DNA from: DATMMS01 sp036824145
GTDB lineage: Bacteria > Chloroflexota > Dormibacteria > DASZGP01
DNA: 6,296 bases
NCBI GenBank assembly: GCA_036824145.1
Contig: DAITAT010000067.1
Location: 1 to 6,296 of the forward strand
Direction of reading: 5' to 3'
The translations under genes and the position numbers were made by a program. A model generated the notes under the pieces. That model was given only the letters and a program-made list of their open reading frames with translations, did not search any database and had not been told where the DNA came from. The number at the start of each line of letters is the position of its first letter. Position 1 is the stretch's first letter. Below are positions 1 to 6,244 of this stretch, in pieces.

Positions 1-911
1 TAGGCCTCGACCCCGTGTGCCAGCAGGTGCTCGCGAAAACCGCGCGGGTGGAAGCCGAAGGCCTTGTCGACGGCGTCGATTTCGGTGGTGTTCTCGAACC
101 CGAAGAGTTCCAGCGACGCCTGGGTCAGCGGCGGGCGGGGAAGCAGTGCCATCACCGGCGCCTGCAGGCGCGCAACCCAGAGCGGGAGGGGAGCCTTGAG
201 GCGGCGCTTCCCGAGGGCAACGCAAATCGTGTCGATGATTTCGCTGAAGGTCGCATACTCGCTGCCGCCGATCGCCACCGCTTGCCCGCTGAGCTTTTCA
301 TCCCCGATCGCCTTCTCGATGCAGCTGACCACGTCCTCGACCCAGATCGGTTGGAAGCGGAGGCCGCCGCCGCCGAGCAGCGGCACCACCGGCGACGCCT
401 TGATCAGACGGCCGAGGGCGGCAACGAACTCCGCGCCGTTGCCGAACTGGACTGAGGGCTGGATCATGACGAATGGGATGGCGGAGTTCCGCACCGCCTC
501 CTCCATGCCCCAGCGGGTGGCCATGTAGGTCCCCGCGGCCGCAGGCTGCGTTCCCAGCCCGGACATCACCACCAGGCGCTTCACCAATGACGACGCCGCA
601 GCGCGGACGAGGTTCTCGGTGCCCCCGCGATTGATGGCGTCGTAGGCGCCCTTGTACGGCTCCTTGAGGTTGGCGGTGATGGCGGCACAGTGCACGACCA
701 CCTCAACGCCCTCCATCGCCAATGTCAGGCTCTCCGGTTTGGCCAGGTCCGCCTCCACCACCTCTACCCCCGGGGCGGGGTGGTAGGTCGCGGCATTGCG
801 GACCATCGCCCGCAGTCCGCCACCACGCTCGGCGAGACGGGCGACCACGTGCCGGCCGACGAAGCCGTTGGCACCTGTGACAAGGATCGTGGGTGGGGTG
901 GTGGGTGTCAT
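1..911 (-). CDS. NAD(P)-binding extended SDR / NAD-dependent epimerase-dehydratase, NDUFA9-like (3' end cut by window edge)
   Basis: The reading frame is open from an ATG at 911 down to the left edge, giving 303 codons; the next codon starts TA and could be Tyr or a stop, so little is probably missing, since the family is usually about 300 residues. The N-terminus has a Rossmann dinucleotide-binding motif, ILVTGANGFVGRHVV, with T12-G13-x-x-G16-x-x-G19. An acidic residue at the end of the second strand region (VEADLAKPESL) and VVHCAA follow, as in extended SDRs. The segment YMATRWGMEEAV places Y129 where the catalytic Tyr sits, but R133 replaces the usual Lys. The C-terminal part (PPLTQASLELFGFENTT, then FGFHPRGFREHL) resembles the 'complex I NDUFA9 subunit family' SDRs, whose substrates are mostly unknown. 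The start is supported by an AAAGGG Shine-Dalgarno 8 nt upstream. The gene is divergent from dusB. Substrate cannot be assigned. Confidence 0.9.
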   Translation of the reverse strand, partial: MTPTTPPTILVTGANGFVGRHVVARLAERGGGLRAMVRNAATYHPAPGVEVVEADLAKPESLTLAMEGVEVVVHCAAITANLKEPYKGAYDAINRGGTENLVRAAASSLVKRLVVMSGLGTQPAAAGTYMATRWGMEEAVRNSAIPFVMIQPSVQFGNGAEFVAALGRLIKASPVVPLLGGGGLRFQPIWVEDVVSCIEKAIGDEKLSGQAVAIGGSEYATFSEIIDTICVALGKRRLKAPLPLWVARLQAPVMALLPRPPLTQASLELFGFENTTEIDAVDKAFGFHPRGFREHLLAHGVEA

Positions 912-917
912 CTCGCA

Positions 918-923
918 TACCCT
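918..923 (+). promoter_or_regulatory. Putative -10 box (TACCCT) of a leaderless dusB promoter
   Basis: TACCCT matches TANNNT and is followed by 7 nt before the ATG at 931, so transcription would begin at or very near the start codon. No Shine-Dalgarno precedes that ATG. No convincing -35 hexamer is seen; it would lie within the divergent SDR coding region. The same arrangement recurs at lysS and at the LLM oxidoreductase. Confidence 0.5.
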
Positions 924-925
924 TT
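920..925 (-). promoter_or_regulatory. Ribosome binding site of the SDR gene
   Basis: Read on the minus strand the bases are AAAGGG, followed by 8 nt (TATGCGAG) and the ATG at 911. This supports that start codon. It also implies that the mRNA has a leader and that its promoter lies inside the beginning of dusB. The same bases overlap the putative dusB -10 box on the other strand. Confidence 0.6.
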
Positions 926-930
926 ATCGC

Positions 931-1935
931 ATGATCCAGGTCGGGCGGGTCGAGATCCGCAACCCGGTGGTGGTGGCGCCGATGTCCGGCATCACCGATC
1001 GCCCTTTCCGTCGCCTGGCGGCGGAGATGGGGGCGGGTTTGCTGTGCACCGAGATGGCCAGCGCGATCGCGCTGGTGCGCCAGGGACCCCAGGCCTGTGA
1101 GCTGACCCGGGTCTGGCCGGACGAGCACCCGATCTCGGTGCAGCTGATGGGCCGCGAGCCGGCGAGCATGGCGGAGGCCGCCCGCATGCTGGTCGACGAA
1201 GGGGCCGATATCGTCGACATCAACATGGGCTGCCCGGTCGACAAGGTGGCCCGGAAGACCTGCGCCGGCGCGGGCCTGGCCCGCGACATCCCTCTCGCCA
1301 CCGCGGTGTCGGCGGCGATGATCAAGGCCGTGGGCCCGACGCCCGTGACTGTGAAGATGCGGCTCGGTTGGGACGACAGCACCAGGAACTGCGTCGACCT
1401 GGCGAAATCGCTGGAATCGGTCGGCGTCGCCGCGGTCGCCGTCCACGGCCGCACCCGGGTCCAGGGCTACACCGGTTTCGCTGATTGGGATGACATCGCG
1501 GCCGTCAAAGCAGCCGTCGACATCCCGGTCTTCGGCAGTGGCGATATCCGCACCGCCACCCACGCTCGTCGTCGCATGGCTGAGACCGGCTGCGACGGGG
1601 TGCTGCTGGCGCGGGGCATGATGGGCAACCCCTGGCTGATCCGGCAGGCCTCGGCGCTGATCGAGCGCGGCGAGCTCGTGCCCGACCTGGGTTGGGAGGA
1701 GCACGTCGAGTTGGTCCGTCGCCTGGTCGAGTACGTCGTCGATCACCACGGCGAAGCCCGAGGCGTGAAGCTCGCCCGCAAGTACGTCTCCTGGGCTGTC
1801 CGCGGCTGCCAGGGCGCGGCCAGGATGCGCGACAAGGTGCAGTTCCTCAACACCCGCGAGGACCTCGAGCGCTTCTGGGAGATGCTTCGGGAGCTGGGGA
1901 TCGCCGCCGACGAGCCGGTCGCCATCGCCAGCTGA
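931..1935 (+). CDS. dusB: tRNA-dihydrouridine synthase, DusB type
   Basis: This 334-residue protein is a flavin-dependent enzyme that reduces uridine to dihydrouridine in the D-loop of tRNAs in the cytoplasm. The TIM-barrel N-terminus has the FMN-binding VAPMSGITDRPFR (P17, M18). INMGCPVDKV carries the catalytic Cys (C101). VTVKMRLGWD holds the FMN-contacting Lys (K142), VHGRTRVQGYTG holds H172, and FGSGDI (201-206) and ARGMMGNPW (227-235) form the phosphate-binding region. The C-terminal helical tRNA-binding domain follows (about 245-325) and includes VRGCQGAARMRDK. Length matches the usual 320-350. The ATG at 931 is chosen because MIQVGRVEIRNPVVVAPM aligns with the normal DusB N-terminus. 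In-frame GTGs at 889, 898 and 901 lie inside the divergent gene and lack support. DusB rather than another Dus subgroup is judged from overall motif wording. It is followed by greA after 126 bp. Confidence 0.93.
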   Translation: MIQVGRVEIRNPVVVAPMSGITDRPFRRLAAEMGAGLLCTEMASAIALVRQGPQACELTRVWPDEHPISVQLMGREPASMAEAARMLVDEGADIVDINMGCPVDKVARKTCAGAGLARDIPLATAVSAAMIKAVGPTPVTVKMRLGWDDSTRNCVDLAKSLESVGVAAVAVHGRTRVQGYTGFADWDDIAAVKAAVDIPVFGSGDIRTATHARRRMAETGCDGVLLARGMMGNPWLIRQASALIERGELVPDLGWEEHVELVRRLVEYVVDHHGEARGVKLARKYVSWAVRGCQGAARMRDKVQFLNTREDLERFWEMLRELGIAADEPVAIAS

Positions 1936-1941
1936 AGCCGC

Positions 1942-1957
1942 CTGGCTCCAAAGCCAG
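1942..1957 (+). terminator. Short hairpin just after dusB (possible weak terminator or mRNA end structure)
   Basis: CTGGCT and AGCCAG form a perfect 6-bp stem around the loop CCAA, six bases after the dusB stop codon. With a one-base bulge it could extend by two pairs. No T-tract follows, so it is not a classical intrinsic terminator. It also occupies the place where the -35 region of the greA promoter would be, so it may simply be coincidental dyad symmetry. Confidence 0.3.
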
Positions 1958-1967
1958 CGCAAAGGCG

Positions 1968-1973
1968 TATAAT
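1968..1973 (+). promoter_or_regulatory. greA promoter -10 box (perfect TATAAT)
   Basis: A perfect TATAAT stands in otherwise GC-rich sequence in the dusB-greA gap. Transcription would start near 1980 and give a leader of about 82 nt before the greA ATG. The -35 region (about 1945-1950, GCTCCA) is poor compared with TTGACA, so an activator or an alternative sigma preference is possible. Confidence 0.65.
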
Positions 1974-1987
1974 CTGCCGACTTTGGA

Positions 1988-2050
1988 GGGGGGTTCCCCC
2001 AGCGTCTCGGTTCCAGCGAATGTTCTGGTCCTGGGCGCTGTTCTTTTTTT
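1988..2050 (+). promoter_or_regulatory. Structured greA mRNA leader with terminator-like hairpin and T-tract (candidate attenuator)
   Basis: The leader contains a G-run/C-run hairpin (1988-1992 with 1996-2000). Two copies of CAGCG (2000-2004 and 2014-2018) can each pair with a single CGCTG (2036-2040). That CGCTG is followed at once by TTCTTTTTTT (2041-2050). CCCAG (1998-2002) can alternatively pair with CTGGG (2031-2035), which excludes its use with the first CAGCG copy. A short stem plus T-rich tract inside a 5' leader, ending right before the Shine-Dalgarno, is the layout of an attenuator. Stems are only 5 bp, so function is unproven. It is known that the Escherichia coli greA leader also undergoes early termination and yields the small RNA GraL; no sequence similarity is claimed. 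Confidence 0.4.
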
Positions 2051-2056
2051 AGGAAA
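2051..2056 (+). promoter_or_regulatory. greA ribosome binding site (AGGAAA)
   Basis: AGGAAA lies 5 nt before the ATG at 2062 and fixes the greA start. greA and the SDR gene are the two genes here with a recognisable Shine-Dalgarno; dusB, lysS and the LLM gene lack one. It follows immediately after the T-tract of the leader. Confidence 0.7.
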
Positions 2057-2061
2057 TACAG

Positions 2062-2535
2062 ATGCTGCAGGACAAGCCTGTTCCAATCACCAAGAAGGGC
2101 CTGAGGAAGCTCCAGGCCGAGCTTGACCAACTCCTCACTGTGAAGCGGCGGGAGGTGGCCGACCGTATCCGCACGGCCAAGGAGTTCGGCGATATCTCAG
2201 AGAACTCCGAGTACGAAGACGCCAAGAACTACCAGGGCTGGATCGAGGGCCGGATCCTCACCCTGGAGAAGACGATCCGCAACGCCGAGATCATCAAGGA
2301 ACCTTCCAAGAAGGCCGCCGGCACCGTCCAGCTGGGCTCGAAGGTCAAGGTCAAGGACGAATACGGTGAGGAGAACTTCACCATCGTGGGCCCTGTCGAG
2401 GCCGATCCAAAGAAGGGCCTGATCTCGCTCGAGAGCCCCATCGGCAAGGCCCTGCTGGGAAAGACCGCGGGCGACAAGGTGAAGGCGACCACGCCGGGCG
2501 GAAGCAGCACCTTGCACGTCCTTTCGGTCAAGTAG
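2062..2535 (+). CDS. greA: Transcription elongation (transcript cleavage) factor GreA
   Basis: GreA binds the secondary channel of RNA polymerase and stimulates cleavage of the RNA 3' end in backtracked complexes, so that stalled elongation can resume. The 157-residue length is the normal one (about 158). The N-terminal antiparallel coiled coil spans about residues 8-80. Its tip has the hallmark AKEFGDISENSEYEDAK with the two acidic residues D44 and E47 that coordinate the catalytic metal in the family. The C-terminal FKBP-like domain follows (about 85-157) with LGSKVKVKDEY, FTIVGPVEAD and the typical SPIGKALLGKTAGDKV. No residue expected for function is missing. It has its own promoter and a long leader. 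lysS follows after 23 bp, with its own likely promoter; greA-lysS proximity is seen in many bacteria. Confidence 0.98.
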   Translation: MLQDKPVPITKKGLRKLQAELDQLLTVKRREVADRIRTAKEFGDISENSEYEDAKNYQGWIEGRILTLEKTIRNAEIIKEPSKKAAGTVQLGSKVKVKDEYGEENFTIVGPVEADPKKGLISLESPIGKALLGKTAGDKVKATTPGGSSTLHVLSVK

Positions 2536-2544
2536 GCCAGGGCC

Positions 2545-2550
2545 TAGACT
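2545..2550 (+). promoter_or_regulatory. Putative -10 box (TAGACT) of a leaderless lysS promoter
   Basis: TAGACT fits TANNNT and is followed by 8 nt before the GTG start at 2559. There is no Shine-Dalgarno before this GTG. The box sits in the 23-bp greA-lysS gap, so lysS could be transcribed both by read-through from greA and from this internal promoter. A -35 element, which would fall in the last codons of greA, is not convincing. Confidence 0.5.
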
Positions 2551-2558
2551 TCTCCGCT

Positions 2559-4133
2559 GTGGAAGCGGAAGACGGCGGCGCGGGGCGCCCGCCCGCGGCG
2601 GCCGGGGGTGCTGAGCTTCGCCAGCAGCGGCTCAGCAAGCTGGAGCGGCTGCGCGAGCAGGGGATCGAGCCCTTCGCGCCGCGATTTGACCGCACCCACA
2701 CCACCCACCAGACGGTGGGGCTGTACGAGGAGGCCGAGCGGGGCACCGCGGCTGCCGCAGGCGGCGACCCGGAGACCGTCCCGGCGGTGCGCACCACCCC
2801 GGTGACGGTGGCCGGTCGGATCACACGCCACCGCAGCCAGGGCAAGGTCGCCTTCGCCGACATCGTCGACGGCAGCGGCAAGCTGCAGCTGTACGCGCGC
2901 GAGGATGAGCTTGGGGCCGCCGGCATGGCGCTCTTCAACGAACTCGACCTCGGCGACATCGTGGGCGCCCAGGGTGAGCTCTTTCGGACCCGGCGCGGCG
3001 AGATCACACTCGACGTCCAGCACCTGACTCTGCTGACAAAGTCGCTGCGACCGCTGCCGGACAAGTGGCACGGCCTCAAAGATCCCGAGACCCGCTTCCG
3101 CCAGCGCCACGTCGACCTCATCGCCAACCCCGAGGCGCGCGAGACCCTTCGGCTTCGCAGCCGGCTGATCGCGCACTTCCGGCGTTTCCTCGATGAGCGC
3201 GGCTTCGAGGAGGTCGAGACCCCGGTCCTGCACCGGATCGCCGGTGGGGCCGCGGCGCGTCCCTTCGTCACCCACCACAACGCCCTCGACATGGACCTCT
3301 ATCTGCGCATCGCGCTGGAGCTCCACCTCAAGCGCTTGGTGGTGGGGGGGATCGAGAGGGTCTACGAGATCGGGCGGGTCTTCCGCAACGAGGGCATCGA
3401 TGCGCACCACAACCCTGAGTTCACGATGCTCGAGCTGTACCAGGCCTACACCGACCTAACCGGGATGATGGAGCTCACCGAGGAGCTGCTGCGGAGCACC
3501 GCCGAGACGCTGGGCAAGGCCCGGCAGCTCGAGTACCAGGGCCAACCAATCGACCTGGGCATCACCTGGGAGCGCCGCGAGATGCTGGACCTCGTCCGCG
3601 ACCGCAACCCCGGCCTGGACGTTGACGATGTCGAGGCGCTGCGACGCCGCGCTGAGGAGCTCGGGGCGGTACCGCGACAGCGGGATTGGGGACAGCTGAT
3701 CTTCGAGGTCTTCGAGCGCTCGGTCGCGCGCAGCCTGGTACCGCCGACGTTTGTCACCGGCCATCCCATCTCGGTATCGCCGCTGGCTCGCAGGCGACCG
3801 GGAGACGAGCGCCTGGCCGAGCGCTTTGAGCTTTTCATCGCCGGCCAGGAGATGGGCAACGCCTTCTCCGAGCTCACTGACCCGATCGACCAGAAGGCCC
3901 GCTTCGAGCAGCAGCTGGCGGCTCGGGGGGCCGGCGACGAGGAGGCTCACCCGATGGACCTCGACTTCATCGCAGCGCTGGAACAGGGGATGCCGCCCAC
4001 CGGGGGCCTCGGCATCGGCGTCGACCGGCTGGTGATGCTCTTCGCCGACGCCGCCCATATCCGCGAGGTGATCCCGTTCCCCGCGATGCGTGACGCGCCG
4101 GCCGGCGACGGCGACGCCACCGAGCCCGGCTGA
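2559..4133 (+). CDS. lysS: Lysyl-tRNA synthetase, class II
   Basis: This 524-residue enzyme ATP-activates lysine and loads it on tRNA-Lys in the cytoplasm. An Ala/Gly-rich tail (about 1-18) precedes the standard ELRQQRLSKLERLREQGIEPF start. The anticodon-binding OB fold covers about 80-160 (VTVAGRITRHRSQGKVAFAD). The catalytic domain has motif 1 (FLDERGFEEVETPVL, 210-224), motif 2 (VYEIGRVFRNEGI, then HHNPEFTMLE, with R276 and E278) and motif 3 (GLGIGVDRLVMLF, R490). FVTHHNALDMDLYLR and ERFELFIAGQEMGNAFSELTDP are LysRS-specific. Two usually proline positions differ: IAGGA in place of IPGGA (A228), and RIALELHLK in place of RIAPELYLK (L253). Length is slightly above the usual 490-510 because of the N-terminal tail and an Ala-rich insert near 60-75. 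The GTG start is leaderless-looking. The TGA stop overlaps the serS ATG. Confidence 0.97.
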   Translation: MEAEDGGAGRPPAAAGGAELRQQRLSKLERLREQGIEPFAPRFDRTHTTHQTVGLYEEAERGTAAAAGGDPETVPAVRTTPVTVAGRITRHRSQGKVAFADIVDGSGKLQLYAREDELGAAGMALFNELDLGDIVGAQGELFRTRRGEITLDVQHLTLLTKSLRPLPDKWHGLKDPETRFRQRHVDLIANPEARETLRLRSRLIAHFRRFLDERGFEEVETPVLHRIAGGAAARPFVTHHNALDMDLYLRIALELHLKRLVVGGIERVYEIGRVFRNEGIDAHHNPEFTMLELYQAYTDLTGMMELTEELLRSTAETLGKARQLEYQGQPIDLGITWERREMLDLVRDRNPGLDVDDVEALRRRAEELGAVPRQRDWGQLIFEVFERSVARSLVPPTFVTGHPISVSPLARRRPGDERLAERFELFIAGQEMGNAFSELTDPIDQKARFEQQLAARGAGDEEAHPMDLDFIAALEQGMPPTGGLGIGVDRLVMLFADAAHIREVIPFPAMRDAPAGDGDATEPG

Positions 4134-5428
4134 TGCTGGCGCTGCAGTTCATCCGCGAAAACGCCGACCTGGTGCGCCAGGCGGCCGTCGAAAAGGGCAT
4201 CACCGACGCTCCCATCGACCGGATCCTGGAGCTCGACGAGGCGCGGCGCCGCCTGATCCAGGAGGTGGAGACGCGGCAGGCGGAACAGAACGCTCTCAAT
4301 AGGACGGTGGCGCCCGCGATTGCCGAGGCCAAGGCCGCGGGTATGGCAACCAGCGATATTCCCCTGATGCGCGACCTCGAGCGGCTCAAGGGTGAGATCA
4401 GGGGCTTCGAGGATCAGCGCAGTGATGTTGAGGCCGAGCTGAACCGGCTGTTGCTCGAGGTTCCCAATGTCCACCACGAGTCGGTCCCCGTGGGCTCTGA
4501 CGAGACCGCCAACCAGGAGGTCCGCAGTTGGGGCGAAAAGCCTCAATTCGAATTCGATCCCAAGCCCCACTATGAGGTCGGCGAGCAGCTCGGAATCCTC
4601 GATTTCGAGCGCGGCGCCAAGGTCGCCGGCTCCCGGTTCGCGTTCCTGGTGGGGGCCGGCGCCCGCCTGGAACGGGCCCTGATCCAGTACATGCTCGACG
4701 CCCACACCCGCCGCCATGGGTACGTCGAAGTGCAGCCGCCGTTCCTGGTCAATAGCGACGCCATGACCGGCACCGCCAACCTGCCCAGGTTCGCCGGCGA
4801 CGCCTTCAAAGTCGAGGACCGCGACCTCTGGCTGGTGCCGACGGCGGAGGTCCCCGTCACCAACATGTACCGCAACGAGATCCTCGAGGGCGCTCGCCTG
4901 CCGATCAAGCACGTGGCCTACTCGCCCTGTTTCCGCTCCGAGGCGGGCGCGGCGGGCAAGGACACTCGCGGCTATATCCGGCTGCACCAGTTCAACAAGG
5001 TCGAGATGGTCAAGTTCACCAGCCCCGAGACCTCGCTGGAGGAGTTGGAGGGGCTGACGGCAGACGCCGAGTCGATCCTGCAAGAGTTCGGGCTGCACTA
5101 TCGGGTGTTGCTGATGTGCACCGGCGACATGGGCTTCGCCCAGTACAAGAAATACGACCTTGAGGCCTGGGCGCCGGGCCTGGGCCGCTACCTCGAGGTC
5201 AGCTCCTGCTCGCTGTTCCAGGACTTCCAGGCCCGCCGCGCCAACATCCGGTTCCGCGCCGAGCCCGCCGCCAAGCCCCAGTTCGTGCACACCATCAATG
5301 GCTCGGGCCTGGCGCTGGTGCGAACCGTCTCCTGCATCCTCGAGGCCTACCAGCAGAAGAACGGGCAGGTCAACGTCCCCGAAGTGTTGCGGCCGTACAT
5401 GGACGGCCTCGAGGTGATCGGGGCCTAG
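4133..5428 (+). CDS. serS: Seryl-tRNA synthetase
   Basis: This 431-residue class II synthetase charges tRNA-Ser (and tRNA-Sec where present) in the cytoplasm. The N-terminal long coiled-coil arm that grips the tRNA-Ser variable arm spans about residues 27-108 and ends in LLEVPNVHHESVPVG. The catalytic core has the serine-binding TAE loop (LVPTAEVPVTNMYRNEIL, 237-239), motif 2 (FRSEAGAAGKDTRGYIRLHQF, split here at R268-E270 and the following loop), CTGDMGFAQYKKYD, EVSSCSLFQDFQARR and motif 3 (NGSGLALVRTVSCILEAYQ, R397). Length is typical (420-430). There is no Shine-Dalgarno; the ATG overlaps the lysS stop as TGATG, which points to translational coupling. A tRNA-Ser gene lies about 0.8 kb downstream. 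Its TAG stop overlaps the stop of the convergent oxidoreductase gene, leaving no room for a separate terminator. Confidence 0.98.
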   Translation: MLALQFIRENADLVRQAAVEKGITDAPIDRILELDEARRRLIQEVETRQAEQNALNRTVAPAIAEAKAAGMATSDIPLMRDLERLKGEIRGFEDQRSDVEAELNRLLLEVPNVHHESVPVGSDETANQEVRSWGEKPQFEFDPKPHYEVGEQLGILDFERGAKVAGSRFAFLVGAGARLERALIQYMLDAHTRRHGYVEVQPPFLVNSDAMTGTANLPRFAGDAFKVEDRDLWLVPTAEVPVTNMYRNEILEGARLPIKHVAYSPCFRSEAGAAGKDTRGYIRLHQFNKVEMVKFTSPETSLEELEGLTADAESILQEFGLHYRVLLMCTGDMGFAQYKKYDLEAWAPGLGRYLEVSSCSLFQDFQARRANIRFRAEPAAKPQFVHTINGSGLALVRTVSCILEAYQQKNGQVNVPEVLRPYMDGLEVIGA

Positions 5429-6198
5429 CCGATCGCGGCTCGGGCCACTTCCAAGATCGCCTCGGGGGTTCGCTCCGACAGGACGCGGACCACCGCGAGG
5501 TCGAGAGCGGAGTAGGCGGCCAGCTTGATCGGCAGGTCGGCCGGCTCGGCGACCGTGATCCCGATCGATTCCGGCGCCACCCCGCTGGCCTCGTAGTGGC
5601 GCGCGTAGGCGGGCAGCTGGGCGTAGAAGCCGGCCTCGCGGGCGAGGCGCTCCTCGGCGCCCGGCCCCAGTGCGACGCGGATGTAGGCGTCGACCTGGAG
5701 GTCGGACTTCCCGACCGCTTCGGCGCCTCGCTGCACCCGGGGGATCGCCCAGGCGATTCGCTCCGGGGTCATCCAGTTGAGCAGCACCGCATCGGCCAGC
5801 TCACCAGCCAGCTGGCACATCTTGGGACCCATCGCCGCGACGGCCAGGCGCACGTCGGGCAGCAGCCGGCGCAGCTCGTCGACCCCGGCTCGGACGGCCC
5901 CAAGCTGGTGCGATTGCAGCCCAGCGCCGATCCCCAGCAGGAGGCGCTCCCGGGGGAGGTCCAGCTGGGCGACCCGAGCCGCGATGTCGGATGGTTGGTG
6001 GCGGTCCAGCGCCAGAACGCCGACGCAGAGATCGATGACCTTTGAGTTGCGAGCCCAGTGGGAGAGTTGGAGCACGCCCTCCCCGGCGGGGCTGTCGTTG
6101 CACCAGATGGCGGCGTAACCCAGGGCCTCCGCTTCGGCACCAAGCGACGCCAGCACCTCCGCGTCCGGACCGGCGGCGACACCCAACGCCAGCTTCAT
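5425..6198 (-). CDS. LLM-class (bacterial luciferase-like) flavin/F420-dependent oxidoreductase
   Basis: The 257-residue product resembles F420-dependent LLM-class oxidoreductases, TIM-barrel enzymes using F420 or FMN. Visible family features are the N-terminal strand LALGVAAGP, EAEALGYAAIWCND, ALDRHQPSDIAARVAQLD (where the family has R-x-P...A...LD), RLLLGIGAG (85-93), and AAMGPKMCQLAGELADAVLLNWMTPE (121-146), the most diagnostic segment. The protein is shorter than most members (about 280-350), apparently because loops are short rather than because of truncation: start, end and all core strands are present. Substrate is unknown, and F420 rather than FMN is an inference from the subgroup wording. 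The ATG at 6198 has no Shine-Dalgarno, but a TANNNT box sits 6 nt before it. It converges on serS with a 4-bp overlap and diverges from the tRNA gene. Confidence 0.85.
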   Translation of the reverse strand: MKLALGVAAGPDAEVLASLGAEAEALGYAAIWCNDSPAGEGVLQLSHWARNSKVIDLCVGVLALDRHQPSDIAARVAQLDLPRERLLLGIGAGLQSHQLGAVRAGVDELRRLLPDVRLAVAAMGPKMCQLAGELADAVLLNWMTPERIAWAIPRVQRGAEAVGKSDLQVDAYIRVALGPGAEERLAREAGFYAQLPAYARHYEASGVAPESIGITVAEPADLPIKLAAYSALDLAVVRVLSERTPEAILEVARAAIG

Positions 6199-6204
6199 CG
6201 GCTC

Positions 6205-6210
6205 AGGTTA
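6205..6210 (-). promoter_or_regulatory. Putative -10 box (TAACCT) of a leaderless promoter for the LLM oxidoreductase
   Basis: On the minus strand TAACCT is followed by 6 nt (GAGCCG) and the ATG at 6198; no Shine-Dalgarno is present. Its -35 region would fall near 6228-6233, on top of the putative -10 box of the divergent tRNA-Ser gene. No clear -35 hexamer is visible. Confidence 0.45.
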
Positions 6211-6225
6211 TCGTGATTGGCCGCT

Positions 6226-6231
6226 TATCCT
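6226..6231 (+). promoter_or_regulatory. Putative -10 box (TATCCT) of the tRNA-Ser promoter
   Basis: TATCCT lies 13 nt before the first base of the mature tRNA, so transcription would start a few bases upstream of it. No good TTGACA-like hexamer is seen at 16-18 bp upstream. Confidence 0.4.
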
Positions 6232-6244
6232 GTCCTTGCCTCCC

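Noticed and set aside
64..528. Plus-strand frames of 146-154 codons at the left edge
   Set aside because: They lie opposite the SDR gene, whose Rossmann motif and C-terminal family features are clear; the plus-strand translations have no such features.
796..930. Longer N-terminus for dusB starting upstream of 931
   Set aside because: The extra residues lie wholly within the divergent SDR gene and do not belong to the DusB fold, whose normal N-terminus begins at the ATG at 931. The start is also supported by the -10 box 7 nt upstream.
703..2130. Long minus-strand open frame of 475 codons opposite dusB
   Set aside because: Its translation is Asp/Arg/His-rich low-complexity with no domain wording, and it lies opposite a fully convincing dusB. 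Such antisense frames are common in GC-rich coding DNA.
2544..3410. Minus-strand open frames of 288 and 254 codons opposite lysS
   Set aside because: They are mutually overlapping, without start signals or motifs, and are opposite the conserved LysRS OB fold and motif 1.
3947..5290. Minus-strand open frame of 447 codons opposite serS and the end of lysS
   Set aside because: It crosses two real genes, shows no recognisable motif and has the composition of an antisense shadow (Leu/Gly/Ala/Val/His-rich).
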